A stretch of DNA of 63,246 nucleotides from SIG480 sp045586595 (GCA_045586595.1 JAZNAQ010000053.1:1-63246); one strand, 5' to 3'. Counted from the first letter of the stretch, positions 15,636 through 25,348 are shown. Made by a program: numbers and translations. The notes: generated by a model not told the origin, from the letters alone.

Positions 15636-16745
15636 ATGAAATTTGTTTGTGAAAAATCTCATCTTCTTTCGGCTATATCAAAAACATCTTGGGCGGTTGC
15701 CGCAAAAAGCTCCGTTCCGGTTATGGAGGGTATTCTCATAAACTGCTCATCTGAGCTTACCCTTACGGGATATGACCTTTCTACAGGTATCCGCGTAACT
15801 GTACCTGCAGATATACAGGAAACAGGCGTTATTGTTGTTAACGCAAAAATCTTTTCTGATATTATAAGGCTTCTGCCTGACGAGCCGGTAACATTCTCTA
15901 CAGACGATAACATGTTTGCTACCGTTACCTGCAAAAATGTACGTCATGACGTAGTATGCCTTTCTGCAAAGGATTTTCCTGACCTTCCTGACATCGAGAA
16001 AAAATATTTTCTTTCTCTTCGCCAGAATGATCTTAAAAAGATGATTTCTCAAACAATTTTCGCAATAAGCGGAGATGAGTCAAAACCCGTTCACACAGGC
16101 TCTTTATTTGATGTAGAAAAAAATAAACTCACTGTTGTCTCAGTTGACGGCTTCCGCCTTTCTTACAGAACAGCAGAGATAGAAAATGAAAGCGAAGAAG
16201 AAGAGTTTTCTTTTGTTGTTCCCGGCTCTACTCTTAAAGAGGTTGAAAAGCTCTGCGAAGAATCAGACGAAGAAGCTTCAATCTGCGTAGGCAAAAAGCA
16301 TATAATCTTCCGCCTAGGCGGCTCTATGATAATTTCAAGAATTTTAGAGGGTGACTTCTTAAATTATAAGAACGCAGTTCCTAAAAACGGCTCTTTCAAA
16401 GTACGCGTTAACCGCCGCGACCTTATTACTACAATAGAGCGCGTCTCAATTCTTATAAGTGAGAGAATAAAAAACCCGATTCATTTAAACTTTGAAGAAA
16501 AGACACTTTTCATAAGCTGCCGCACACCTGTCGGTAGTTCAAAAGACCAGTGTGCCCTGCTCGGACAGGCTGAAAAGCTTGAGATTGGTTTTAACCACAA
16601 ATATATTCTCGATGCGCTTCGCGCCTGCCCTGATGATGAGCTTTATTTAGAGCTTAATACTCATGTTGCTCCTATTATTATAACTCCGCCTGAGGGCGAA
16701 GATTATCTCCACCTTATTCTACCGGTACGTTTAAAGGCAGAATAA
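15636..16745 (+). CDS. dnaN: DNA polymerase III beta sliding clamp
   Basis: The 369-aa protein matches the three-domain clamp along its length. The N-terminus MKFVCEKSHLLSAISKTSWA and the C-terminus APIIITPPEGEDYLHLILPV are typical. It forms a ring dimer that tethers polymerase III to DNA. The ribosome site is AAAGGAAA. recF follows after three bases; the small S4-domain gene (yaaA) often found between them in Bacillus is absent. Confidence 0.97.
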   Translation: MKFVCEKSHLLSAISKTSWAVAAKSSVPVMEGILINCSSELTLTGYDLSTGIRVTVPADIQETGVIVVNAKIFSDIIRLLPDEPVTFSTDDNMFATVTCKNVRHDVVCLSAKDFPDLPDIEKKYFLSLRQNDLKKMISQTIFAISGDESKPVHTGSLFDVEKNKLTVVSVDGFRLSYRTAEIENESEEEEFSFVVPGSTLKEVEKLCEESDEEASICVGKKHIIFRLGGSMIISRILEGDFLNYKNAVPKNGSFKVRVNRRDLITTIERVSILISERIKNPIHLNFEEKTLFISCRTPVGSSKDQCALLGQAEKLEIGFNHKYILDALRACPDDELYLELNTHVAPIIITPPEGEDYLHLILPVRLKAE

Positions 16746-16748
16746 ATA

Positions 16749-17858
16749 ATGAGAATAAATTATCTCACACTTAAAAACTTTCGCAATTATGATTTTACTG
16801 AAATAGAGTTTTCAGAAAGCCAGAACCTTCTGTTCGGCGAAAATGCACAGGGAAAGACAAATCTTTTAGAGTCTATATTTTATTTGTCGTGTCTTAAAAC
16901 TTTTCGCGGAACCCGCGATAGCGACGTAATAAAAAAAGACGGAGAAAAGGCAAAAATAAGTGCTTCCTTTTCGGCGTATGAAAGAAATATTGAGGTTTCG
17001 TGCGAGATTTCTCGTAGCGGAAGAAGTCTTTATGTAAACGGCATACCCGAAAAACGCCCGCGCGAACATATAGGTCTTATAAAGACTGTTGTTTTTTCGC
17101 CGGATGATTTGCAGCTTATTAAAGAAGGCCCGGCTCTTCGCCGCAGGTTTATGAATATAGCCATATCCCAGATGCGCCCGGCATATATAAAAGCTCTTTC
17201 AGAGCATAATAAAATAATAGAGAGCAAGCGAAAAATACTTAAAATGGAAGAAAACCGCGCTTCTTTTGCAGATTATCTTGACGTTTTAAATGAAAAGCTT
17301 GCAGAGTGCGCCGCTTATATAACATATGAGCGCGGGCAGTTTTTAAAGAGCTTAGGTGTTTTTGCAGATAATGCAACGCGAGAAATATCTCACGGCCGTG
17401 AAGAAATGAAGATAGTATACAACTGCGACAGCGCGGTAAACGATACATCCGACAAAGAAAACTCTAAAAAGATTCTCGACCACTTAAATAAGAGAAAAGA
17501 AGCAGAGCTTGCATCAGAAATGTGCCTTGTGGGTGTTCACCGTGACGATTTTACCGTTTTTATAAACGGCGAGCCCGCGCGCGACTTCGGCTCACAGGGG
17601 CAGATACGCTCTGCCGTGCTTGCTCTTAAGATAGCTGAACACGAAATAATAGAAAAGGACAGCGGAGAGAAGCCTATACTTCTTCTTGACGATGTTCTCA
17701 GCGAGCTTGACCCGACACGGCGTGCGTTTCTTATAAACGATGTTAACCGTGGGCAGACGATTATAACCGGGTGTGACCCGAGCATGTTTTCAGAGCTTCT
17801 GCACGGAAAGATTTTTACGGTTTCACACGGCACGGTTGAGAGCGAAAATATTAAATAG
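16749..17858 (+). CDS. recF: DNA replication/repair protein RecF
   Basis: The 369-aa SMC-like ATPase has Walker A GENAQGKTNL (about 30-39), the RecF segment DDLQLIKEGPALRRRF (about 119-134) and Walker B ILLLDDVLSELDPTR (about 311-325). RecF loads RecA at gaps with RecO and RecR. It is immediately downstream of dnaN, so probably co-transcribed. Confidence 0.96.
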   Translation: MRINYLTLKNFRNYDFTEIEFSESQNLLFGENAQGKTNLLESIFYLSCLKTFRGTRDSDVIKKDGEKAKISASFSAYERNIEVSCEISRSGRSLYVNGIPEKRPREHIGLIKTVVFSPDDLQLIKEGPALRRRFMNIAISQMRPAYIKALSEHNKIIESKRKILKMEENRASFADYLDVLNEKLAECAAYITYERGQFLKSLGVFADNATREISHGREEMKIVYNCDSAVNDTSDKENSKKILDHLNKRKEAELASEMCLVGVHRDDFTVFINGEPARDFGSQGQIRSAVLALKIAEHEIIEKDSGEKPILLLDDVLSELDPTRRAFLINDVNRGQTIITGCDPSMFSELLHGKIFTVSHGTVESENIK

Positions 17859-17871
17859 AGAGGAAAGCTTT

Positions 17872-18132
17872 ATGTTTCTTCATATAGGGAGAGGAAAACT
17901 TATTACAAAATCGAGCATAATCGGCGTTTTTGACCTCGAGATAACCTCACAGTCAAAACGGACAAAGAGCTTTCTCGCCAAAAAAGAAAAGGCAAACCAT
18001 GTTATAAACGTATGTGATGATATACCTCGCTCATTCGTAGTCTGCCGTGACGGTAACCGCGAGCGCGTGTACATTTCGCAGATTTCACCGCAGACGCTTC
18101 AGAAGAGATGCGATGAAATTATACAGGATTAA
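17872..18132 (+). CDS. remB: Extracellular matrix regulator RemB (DUF370)
   Basis: The 86-aa protein starts MFLHIGRGKLITKSSIIGVF, the typical DUF370/RemB N-terminus, 14 bp after recF with AGAGGAAA upstream. The family is a small DNA-binding regulator; RemA and RemB control biofilm matrix genes in Bacillus. Its position between recF and gyrB is conserved in Firmicutes. The target genes here are unknown. Confidence 0.9.
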   Translation: MFLHIGRGKLITKSSIIGVFDLEITSQSKRTKSFLAKKEKANHVINVCDDIPRSFVVCRDGNRERVYISQISPQTLQKRCDEIIQD

Positions 18133-18180
18133 AGACAAACTAAACTTTTTTCATTTATAGAAATCGGAGGAAAACTTTTT

Positions 18181-20115
18181 ATGGCTGAAACAGTAGATAC
18201 AACAGTAAATACCGGCTATGACGAAAGTAATATTCAGGTGCTTGAAGGGCTTGAAGCGGTAAGACGCCGCCCCGGTATGTACATAGGCTCTACATCTGAG
18301 GCGGGGCTTCATCACCTTGTATACGAAATCGTAGACAACTCAATAGATGAGGCTCTTGCGGGGCATTGCTCATGCATCACCGTTGAAATTCGTGAGGGAG
18401 ATGTAATATGCGTAACCGATAACGGCCGCGGTATACCTACAGGCACCCACGCAACGGGAAAAAGCGCGCTTGAGGTTGTCTTTACCGTTCTTCATGCAGG
18501 CGGTAAGTTCGGCGGCGGCGGATATAAAGTCTCCGGCGGCCTTCACGGCGTTGGTGCATCTGTTGTAAACGCGCTGAGCGAATGGCTCGAGGTTGAGGTT
18601 TGTGACGGTGAGAATATACACTATATGCGTTTTATGCGCGGTGATGTAGAAACCCCGATAAAAATTATAGGCAAAGGAAACGAAACAGGAACAAAAATTT
18701 CGTTTAAGCCTGACCGTGAGATATTTGACACAACCTCCTTCAGCTATGAAACGCTACAGAAGAGGCTTCAGCAGCAGGCTTTCCTCAACGCAGGTGTTCG
18801 TATAGTCCTCAAAGACTTGAGAGAAAAAGTAGGCGATGAAGAAAGAAAGTCAGACGATTTCTGCTATGAGGGCGGTATCCGCACCTTCGTAGAATATTTA
18901 AACAGCAAGGTAAAGAAAGAGCCCATCCACGAAGAAGTAATATATGTTACAGGCAGCCGTGACGACAACATTGCAGAGGTTGCAATGCAGTATAACGACG
19001 GCTACAACGCAAATATCATCTCATTTGCAAACAACATAAACACAACAGAGGGCGGCATGCACGAAACAGGCTTTAAAGCGGCTCTCACCCGTGTTATAAA
19101 CGACTACGCAAAAAAGAATAAAATGATAAAAGAAGACGAGAAGCTCGAGGGCACGGATATGCTCGAAGGCCTTACCTGCGTCATCTCCGTCAAGGTTTTA
19201 GAGGCCCAGTTTGAGGGCCAGACAAAGACAAAGCTCGGCAATGCATCGGTAAGAACTCTCGTCACCAACATGGTAAACGACAAGCTCTCGACATTCTTTG
19301 AAGAAAACCCGAAGGTTGCCCGCGCAATCGTCGGCAAAGCGATAGATGCAGCTCACGCAAGAGAAGCTGCCCGCCGTGCAAAAGAGAACGCAAGGCGCAA
19401 AGGCCCGCTTGAATCGCTCTCTCTCCCAGGCAAGCTTGCAGACTGCCAGGAGAAGGACCCGCGCCTTACAGAAATTTATATCGTTGAGGGTGACTCGGCA
19501 GCAGGCTCGGCAAAAGAAGGCCGTGACCGCCGCTTCCAGGCAATCCTCGCGCTGTGGGGCAAGATGTTAAACGTAGAAAAGGCGCGCGCCGATAAAATAT
19601 ACGGAAACGATAAGCTCTCGCCCGTTATTGCCGCGCTCGGCACAGGTATTGGCGCTGACTGTAACCTTGAAAAGCTCCGCTACCACAAGGTTGTTATAAT
19701 GTCTGATGCCGACGTTGACGGCGCGCATATCAGAACACTTCTTTTGACATTCTTCTTCCGCTTCATGCGCCCGCTTGTAGAGGCAGGTCATATATATTTT
19801 GCAATGCCGCCGCTCTATAAGGTATATAAGGGTAAAAACGAAAAATACGCATATGACGATGAGGCTCTTGCCCAGGCCCTTGAAGAAATGGGGCAGGATG
19901 CAAAAGTTCAGCGTTTTAAGGGTCTCGGTGAGATGGATCCTGAAGAGCTTTGGGAAACAACAATGAACCCCGAAAACCGTATTCTTGCGCGAGTAACGCT
20001 CGAAGATGCAATCGCCGCAGATGAGACGTTTACGCTTCTTATGGGCGAGAAGGTTGAGCCGAGACGTGAGTTTATTGAAGCAAACGCAGGCTATGTAACA
20101 AACTTGGACGTGTAG
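18181..20115 (+). CDS. gyrB: DNA gyrase subunit B
   Basis: The 644-aa subunit begins its conserved region with LEGLEAVRRRPGMYIGS (about 21-37). It has the GHKL ATPase core (EIVDNSIDEALAG, DNGRGIP), the TOPRIM motif VEGDSAAGSAKEGRDR (E near 435) and DADVDGAHIR near 508. It drives ATP-dependent negative supercoiling with GyrA. The ribosome site is GGAGG. A 198-bp hairpin-rich spacer separates it from gyrA. Confidence 0.98.
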   Translation: MAETVDTTVNTGYDESNIQVLEGLEAVRRRPGMYIGSTSEAGLHHLVYEIVDNSIDEALAGHCSCITVEIREGDVICVTDNGRGIPTGTHATGKSALEVVFTVLHAGGKFGGGGYKVSGGLHGVGASVVNALSEWLEVEVCDGENIHYMRFMRGDVETPIKIIGKGNETGTKISFKPDREIFDTTSFSYETLQKRLQQQAFLNAGVRIVLKDLREKVGDEERKSDDFCYEGGIRTFVEYLNSKVKKEPIHEEVIYVTGSRDDNIAEVAMQYNDGYNANIISFANNINTTEGGMHETGFKAALTRVINDYAKKNKMIKEDEKLEGTDMLEGLTCVISVKVLEAQFEGQTKTKLGNASVRTLVTNMVNDKLSTFFEENPKVARAIVGKAIDAAHAREAARRAKENARRKGPLESLSLPGKLADCQEKDPRLTEIYIVEGDSAAGSAKEGRDRRFQAILALWGKMLNVEKARADKIYGNDKLSPVIAALGTGIGADCNLEKLRYHKVVIMSDADVDGAHIRTLLLTFFFRFMRPLVEAGHIYFAMPPLYKVYKGKNEKYAYDDEALAQALEEMGQDAKVQRFKGLGEMDPEELWETTMNPENRILARVTLEDAIAADETFTLLMGEKVEPRREFIEANAGYVTNLDV

Positions 20116-20313
20116 AAGTCGATAAAGACAGGTCTTTATCGAGAAGGTTTGCACTCTGCTGCATCGCACTCGCAAGCTCGTACGTTTGCAGAGTGAGAAG
20201 TGATTTTTTCAAGGCACGTGTCCTTTAAAAAATCTTATGAAAATTATTTCGCTCCTGCGGGTGCGAAACTCTGCGAGGCATTTTCTAAAAAATTCAGTGA
20301 GGTATAGTCACCT
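20116..20313. other. gyrB-gyrA spacer with consecutive hairpins
   Basis: No gene is seen here. Three inverted repeats are clear: TCGATAAAGAC (20119-20129) with 20132-20142; CACTCTGC (20152-20159) with GCAGAGTG (20188-20195); and GATTTTTT+AAGG (20202-20214) with CCTT+AAAAAATC (20222-20234). A weaker TTTCGC/GCGAAA follows near 20247-20267. No consensus promoter was found for gyrA. Confidence 0.65.
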
Positions 20314-22812
20314 ATGAGTAAAGTTAAAAGAGAAGAAAAACCGCTCAATCATCTTGAAATTGAAAAGATTGTTGACGTTGAATTAAATTCTGAGATGAAG
20401 CGCGCCTACATCGACTACTCGATGTCTGTTATCGTAGGCCGCGCTCTGCCCGATGTACGAGACGGTTTAAAACCTGTTCACCGCCGTATCCTCTATACAA
20501 TGTATGAGGACGGCTTAACGCCGGACAAGGCACACCGTAAGAGCGCAACCACCGTCGGTGACGTGCTCGGTCGTTATCATCCGCACGGCGACTCATCAGT
20601 TTATGACGCTATGGTCCGCATGGCGCAGCCGTTCTCTCTCCGCTACCCGATGGTAGATGGCCACGGTAACTTCGGTTCAGTTGATGGCGACCCTGCAGCT
20701 GCTTACCGTTATACCGAGGCTCGCCTTTCAAAAATCGCGCTTGAGATGCTTGCCGATATTGATAAAGAGACGGTTGACTTCCAGCCGAACTTTGACGGCT
20801 ATCATCAGGAGCCGGTTGTTCTCCCGTCTCGCATACCCAGCCTTCTCGTAAACGGAAGTAACGGTATCGCAGTTGGCATGACAACAAACATCCCCCCGCA
20901 CAACCTCGCCGAGGTAATTGATGCCGCAATCGAGGTTATAGATAACCCCGAGGCAACGCTTGCTGACCTCATGGAGCATGTCAAGGGCCCGGACTTCCCT
21001 ACAGCAGGCGTAATTATGGGCATGGCGGGTATCCGTTCGGCGTATGCTACGGGTAAAGGTCACCTCAAGGTACGCGCAAAGACAGAGATTGAGGAGTTTG
21101 ATAACGGCCGCTACCGCATAGTTGCAACAGAGCTTCCGTATATGGTTAACAAGGCACGCCTTATTGAGCATATAGCAGAGCTTGTAAAGAACAAGACGAT
21201 AGAGGGTATAACCCATATTCAGGACGAAAGTAACCGCGAGGGCATACGCGTTGTAATCGAGCTGTCAAGAACAGCAAACCCGCAGGTAGTTCTCAATATG
21301 CTCTTTAAGCATACGCAGATGCAATCTACCTTCGGCGTAATTCTCCTTGCCCTTGTTGACAATAAACCAAAAACACTCTCGCTGCGCGACATTCTCGACC
21401 AGTATATAATGTTCCAGAAGGACGTTATAAGGAGAAGAACGGCGTTTGAACTCAAAAAGGCAGAGGATCGAGCTCATATATTAGAGGGTCTTCGCATTGC
21501 TCTTGACCATATCGACGAAGTTATAAAGACCATTCGCGAGAGCTATAACGATGCAAAAACCCGCCTTATGGAACGCTTCGGGCTTTCTGAAATACAGGCT
21601 CAGGCAATTCTTGATATGCGCCTTGCAAGGCTCCAGGGTCTTGAGCGCGAGAAGATTGATGCAGAGTATGATGAGCTTATGAAGAAAATAGCCTTCTGTA
21701 AAGAGGTGCTTGCATCCGATGAGCTCGTTGCAAAGGTTCTTAAAGAAGAGCTCATTGCAATAAGAGACAAGTACGGCGATGCACGACGCACAGAAATCGT
21801 ACCGATTGATGATGAGATAGACATTGAGGATTTAATCCCCGTTGAGGATTGTGCATATACCCTTACCCACCGCGGCTACATAAAGCGTATGCCGGTTTCG
21901 ACCTACCGCTCGCAGAACCGCGGAGGCAGAGGTGTTTCTGCAATGAAGCAGAAGGAAGAAGACTTTGTAAATACAATGTTTACAGCTTCAAGCCACGATT
22001 GGGTACTGTTCTTTACCACCCGCGGCAGAATGTACCGTATGAAGGGGTATCAGGTGCCTGAGAGCAGCCGTACGGCAGTAGGCATGAACATAGTAAACCT
22101 CATTGCGTTTGAGCCTGACGAAAAGGTTACCGCAATGCTCTCAATTAAAGAATTTGATGATGAGCATTATCTCGTAATGGCAACAAAGAACGGCGTTGTA
22201 AAGCGTATCGCGCTCTCGAGAGTAGACTCCTCTCGTAAGGCAGGCGTCCGCGCAATAGGGCTTGACGATGATGACGAGCTCATTTCAGTAATGCTTGCAG
22301 ACGAGTCGAGCGAGGTATTCCTTGCAACAAGGCGCGGTATGGCGATTAAGTTCAAGGCAGCAGACATCCGCGCAACCGGCAGAGAGGCAGGCGGCGTCTA
22401 CGGTATAGATTTGGCAGACGGCGACTATCTCATTGGTGCAGAGGTTGTTGAGAGCGGCAAGGATATACTCACCGTTACAGAAAAGGGCTTTGGTAAGCGT
22501 ACTGCGGCAGAAGAATACCGCTTGCAGAACCGTTACGGCAAGGGTATAATGAACTATAATATAAGCGACAAGACCGGCGAGATAGCAAGCGTTATTATGG
22601 TTGACGACAACGACGACGCCATGATAATCTCCGACGACGGTGTTATAATAAGAATGCCGGCTCGCGATATAAGCTGCCTCGGCCGTGTAACAAAGGGCGT
22701 TATACTCATGCGCATTGGTGAGGACGTTAAGGTTATCTCCGTTGCGGCGGCACCCCACGAGGAAGAGGAAGAAGTTTCTGAAGAAACAGAAGAAGCCAAC
22801 ACAGAGGAATGA
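20314..22812 (+). CDS. gyrA: DNA gyrase subunit A
   Basis: The 832-aa subunit has the quinolone-region helix (HPHGDSSVYDAMVRMAQ), the catalytic Tyr in AAYRYTEARLSKI (about residue 131) and a C-terminal beta-pinwheel. A GyrA-box is seen as QNRGGRG near 533, marking it as gyrase rather than topoisomerase IV. The tail is strongly acidic (EEEEE run). The ribosome site is GTGAGGT, a few bases before the ATG. The quinolone-region serine is present in GDSSVYD. Confidence 0.98.
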   Translation: MSKVKREEKPLNHLEIEKIVDVELNSEMKRAYIDYSMSVIVGRALPDVRDGLKPVHRRILYTMYEDGLTPDKAHRKSATTVGDVLGRYHPHGDSSVYDAMVRMAQPFSLRYPMVDGHGNFGSVDGDPAAAYRYTEARLSKIALEMLADIDKETVDFQPNFDGYHQEPVVLPSRIPSLLVNGSNGIAVGMTTNIPPHNLAEVIDAAIEVIDNPEATLADLMEHVKGPDFPTAGVIMGMAGIRSAYATGKGHLKVRAKTEIEEFDNGRYRIVATELPYMVNKARLIEHIAELVKNKTIEGITHIQDESNREGIRVVIELSRTANPQVVLNMLFKHTQMQSTFGVILLALVDNKPKTLSLRDILDQYIMFQKDVIRRRTAFELKKAEDRAHILEGLRIALDHIDEVIKTIRESYNDAKTRLMERFGLSEIQAQAILDMRLARLQGLEREKIDAEYDELMKKIAFCKEVLASDELVAKVLKEELIAIRDKYGDARRTEIVPIDDEIDIEDLIPVEDCAYTLTHRGYIKRMPVSTYRSQNRGGRGVSAMKQKEEDFVNTMFTASSHDWVLFFTTRGRMYRMKGYQVPESSRTAVGMNIVNLIAFEPDEKVTAMLSIKEFDDEHYLVMATKNGVVKRIALSRVDSSRKAGVRAIGLDDDDELISVMLADESSEVFLATRRGMAIKFKAADIRATGREAGGVYGIDLADGDYLIGAEVVESGKDILTVTEKGFGKRTAAEEYRLQNRYGKGIMNYNISDKTGEIASVIMVDDNDDAMIISDDGVIIRMPARDISCLGRVTKGVILMRIGEDVKVISVAAAPHEEEEEVSEETEEANTEE

Positions 22813-23036
22813 GTTCTTATAAAAGCAACAAAAGTATAGATACAGGAATTCGCCTGTAAAATGTTTGGCTATAAATTACAGCGACAGAGCGAAAGGGTCA
22901 GTGCGTGAAGGGCAAAGCCCGCTAGCACTGACCTCGCGATGAGCGTTTAATTTATCCAAGCGTTTTACACAGCGAAAAAGCGAGGGGTTCCAAAGGGGTT
23001 TACAAGAAAACCCCTTTGAATAAACCATATTGCAAA
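22813..23036. other. gyrA-rnhA spacer with nested hairpins
   Basis: No gene is seen. ACAGG/CCTGT (22842-22857) is a weak stem after gyrA. GGTCAGTGC (22896-22904) pairs with GCACTGACC (22925-22933) around an inner GGGC/GCCC hairpin. AAAGGGGTTT (22992-23001) pairs with AAACCCCTTT (23008-23017). One of these may terminate gyrA, but none has a proper T-run. Confidence 0.5.
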
Positions 23037-23088
23037 TACAACTTAGAGGATATATACTATGAAGCAAGTAACAATTTACACCGACGGC
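23037..23088 (+). repeat. Duplicated rnhA leader and first ten codons, upstream copy
   Basis: These 52 bp are identical to 23212-23263 and include the AGAGGA ribosome site, the ATG and ten codons of rnhA. The copies are 175 bp apart. The 123 bp between them (23089-23211) contain a GCCGAT/ATCGGC hairpin and a GCCGTCGGC core. Confidence 0.9.
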
Positions 23089-23142
23089 AAGAGCCGCATA
23101 GGCGGCCTTGCGAGAGAGATGTCCCCACTCGCTCGCCGATAA
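23059..23142 (+). pseudogene. Truncated duplicate of the rnhA 5' end (27 codons)
   Basis: Starting from a ribosome site identical to that of rnhA, this frame encodes MKQVTIYTDG, as in RNase HI, then departs into unrelated sequence and stops at 23140-23142. It lacks all catalytic residues except the first Asp. It is either a dead relic of a partial duplication or a decoy upstream frame that the ribosome translates before rnhA. Confidence 0.75.
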
Positions 23143-23233
23143 ATCGGCAACCGCTCAGGGATGACACACACGCGCCGTCGGCGGCGATGACATAAAGTTT
23201 AGTATTGTAAGTACAACTTAGAGGATATATACT

Positions 23234-23677
23234 ATGAAGCAAGTAACAATTTACACCGACGGCGCGTGTTCCGGTAACCCCGGGCCGGGCGGCTGGGGTG
23301 CAATACTTGAATATAAAGGAACTCAGAAGGAGCTTTCGGGCGGAGAGAGCGAAACAACAAACAACCGCATGGAGCTTCTCGGCGTTATTTGCGCGCTTGA
23401 GGCTCTGCGCGAGCCGTGCCGGGTTGAGCTTTTTTCAGACAGCAAGTATATTGTTGACGGCATAAATCAGGGCTGGGCAGAAAAGTGGCGGAAAAACGGA
23501 TGGATGAGAAACAAAAAAGAAAAAGCCCTAAACCCCGACCTTTGGGAAAGGCTTTTGAATTTGCTCTCTACCCACGAGGTCACGTTTAACTGGGTAAAGG
23601 GCCATGCAAGCAACGAAAAAAACAACCGCTGCGACGAGCTTGCGGTGATGAAGTCCAAAGAATATGCGGACAAATAG
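23234..23677 (+). CDS. rnhA: Ribonuclease HI
   Basis: The 147-aa type 1 RNase H has the catalytic carboxylates in YTDGACSGNPG (D9), TTNNRMELLG (E46), LFSDSKYIVDG (D68) and the C-terminal NNRCDELA. It removes RNA from RNA-DNA hybrids. The start is shared with a 52-bp duplicated segment, but only this copy continues into a full protein. nifS follows 32 bp downstream. Confidence 0.95.
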   Translation: MKQVTIYTDGACSGNPGPGGWGAILEYKGTQKELSGGESETTNNRMELLGVICALEALREPCRVELFSDSKYIVDGINQGWAEKWRKNGWMRNKKEKALNPDLWERLLNLLSTHEVTFNWVKGHASNEKNNRCDELAVMKSKEYADK

Positions 23678-23709
23678 AGAAAACAACACAATCAGGAGAT
23701 GAAACATAA

Positions 23710-24879
23710 ATGATTTATGCGGACAATTCGGCAACAACAAGGGTAAAGCCGGAGGTTCTCGAAAAAATGCTCCCCTTCTTTAACGAGCAATACGGAAACC
23801 CGTCAAGCCTCTATGCATTTGCATACGATGCAAAGCGCGCAGTTGAGGATGCAAGAGAAAAGGTAGCAAACGTTATCGGCGCAAAAAGCCGCGAGATTTT
23901 CTTCACAAGCTGCGGCAGTGAGTCTGATAACTGGGTGCTTAAGGGAGTTGCCTCAAAATACGCAGAAAAGGGGCGTCATATTATAACCTCATGTATCGAG
24001 CACCCTGCAATTATCGAGACCTGTAAATATCTTGAAAAGAATGGTTTTAGAGTAACATATCTCCCTGTTGACGAATACGGTGTTGTAACGCCCGATTCGG
24101 TTAAGGAAGCTATTTGCGACGACACAATTCTTATTTCTGTAATGGCGGCAAATAACGAAATCGGCACAATTCAGCCCATACGCGAAATCGGCAAGATAGC
24201 CCATGAGCGAGATGTCCTTTTTCACACCGACGCAGTTCAGGCATTTGGTCATATCCCGCTTGATGTAAATGAGATGAACATAGACTTTCTCTCGCTCTCA
24301 GGCCATAAGATAGGCACGCCTAAGGGCATAGGCGCTCTTTATATACGCTCGGGAATTCGGATAGACAACTTAATCCACGGCGGCGGGCAGGAGAAAAGAC
24401 GCCGCGCAGGCACTGAGAATGTTCCGTATATTGTAGGCCTCGGCGAGGCGGCAAGGATAGCCGGTGAGAATATGAGCGAGAACATAGAGAAGCTTTCCGC
24501 AATGCGCGACAGGCTCATAGAGCGCGTTCTCAAAATCCCGTATACAAAGCTCACGGGCCACCCGACAAATCGCTTGCCCGGCCTTTGCAGTATTATAATT
24601 GAGGGCATTGAGGGAGAGGCTCTGCTTCTCAATATGTATAATGAGGGGATATGCGCAAGCTCAGGCTCTGCCTGCTCATCAGGCTCGCTTGACCCGTCGC
24701 ACGTTTTGCTCTCTATAGGGCTTCCCCACCATATTGCCCACGGCTCACTCCGCCTCTCGCTCGGCGAAGATAACGAGATGGGTGACGAGATAAAGATAGC
24801 CGAGGCGGTTGAAAAGGTTGCCGAGAGGCTTCGCGCAATGTCACCCGTATGGGAGAACGGCAAGCCCATGTGGGCATAG
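23710..24879 (+). CDS. nifS: Cysteine desulfurase, NifS/IscS type
   Basis: The 389-aa class V aminotransferase-fold enzyme has the PLP lysine in LSGHKIGTPKG (about 199) and the persulfide-forming Cys in SSGSACSSGS (about 321). The ATNxST-like start YADNSATTRVKPEVLEKM is typical. It mobilises sulfur from cysteine for Fe-S cluster assembly. The scaffold gene follows directly. The gene name follows usual Firmicute annotation; it does not imply nitrogen fixation. Confidence 0.95.
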   Translation: MIYADNSATTRVKPEVLEKMLPFFNEQYGNPSSLYAFAYDAKRAVEDAREKVANVIGAKSREIFFTSCGSESDNWVLKGVASKYAEKGRHIITSCIEHPAIIETCKYLEKNGFRVTYLPVDEYGVVTPDSVKEAICDDTILISVMAANNEIGTIQPIREIGKIAHERDVLFHTDAVQAFGHIPLDVNEMNIDFLSLSGHKIGTPKGIGALYIRSGIRIDNLIHGGGQEKRRRAGTENVPYIVGLGEAARIAGENMSENIEKLSAMRDRLIERVLKIPYTKLTGHPTNRLPGLCSIIIEGIEGEALLLNMYNEGICASSGSACSSGSLDPSHVLLSIGLPHHIAHGSLRLSLGEDNEMGDEIKIAEAVEKVAERLRAMSPVWENGKPMWA

Positions 24880-24913
24880 TAAGAACAAATAACACAAAAA
24901 GGAGAACCTTAAT

Positions 24914-25348
24914 ATGTACAGCGAAAAAGTACTCGACCATTTTTCAAACCCGCGCAACGTCGGCGAGCTTGAGGGCGCAAACGCCGTCGGGCAGGTCGGA
25001 AACTCCAAGTGCGGCGATATTATGAAAATGTATATGAAGATAGAAAACGATGTTATCGTCGATGTTACGTTTAAAACCTTCGGTTGCGGTGCGGCAGTTG
25101 CAACCTCGTCTATGGCGACGGAAATGGTAAAGGGAAAAACTATAGATGAGGCATTAAAGCTCACAAACCGCGCGGTTGCAGAAGCGCTTGACGGCCTCCC
25201 GCCTGAGAAGCTTCACTGCTCGGTGCTTGCAGAAGAGGCAATAAAGTCTGCCATTGCAGACTACTATAAGCGCCAGGGCAAGGACCCGGGGACCCTCGGC
25301 CTTTGCGACGGCAACTGTGAAAACTGCTGCTCACACAACCACCAGTAA
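24914..25348 (+). CDS. nifU: Fe-S cluster assembly scaffold, NifU/IscU type
   Basis: The 144-aa scaffold begins MYSEKVLDHFSNPRNVGELE. It has the three cluster ligand cysteines in NSKCGD (about 34), FGCGAA (about 58) and LHCSVLAEEA (about 102), with the conserved Asp after the first Cys. An extra Cys-rich tail (CDGNCENCCSHNH) extends beyond the usual fold, as seen in clostridial members. It receives sulfur from the adjacent desulfurase. The operon ends at a strong terminator. Confidence 0.94.
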   Translation: MYSEKVLDHFSNPRNVGELEGANAVGQVGNSKCGDIMKMYMKIENDVIVDVTFKTFGCGAAVATSSMATEMVKGKTIDEALKLTNRAVAEALDGLPPEKLHCSVLAEEAIKSAIADYYKRQGKDPGTLGLCDGNCENCCSHNHQ

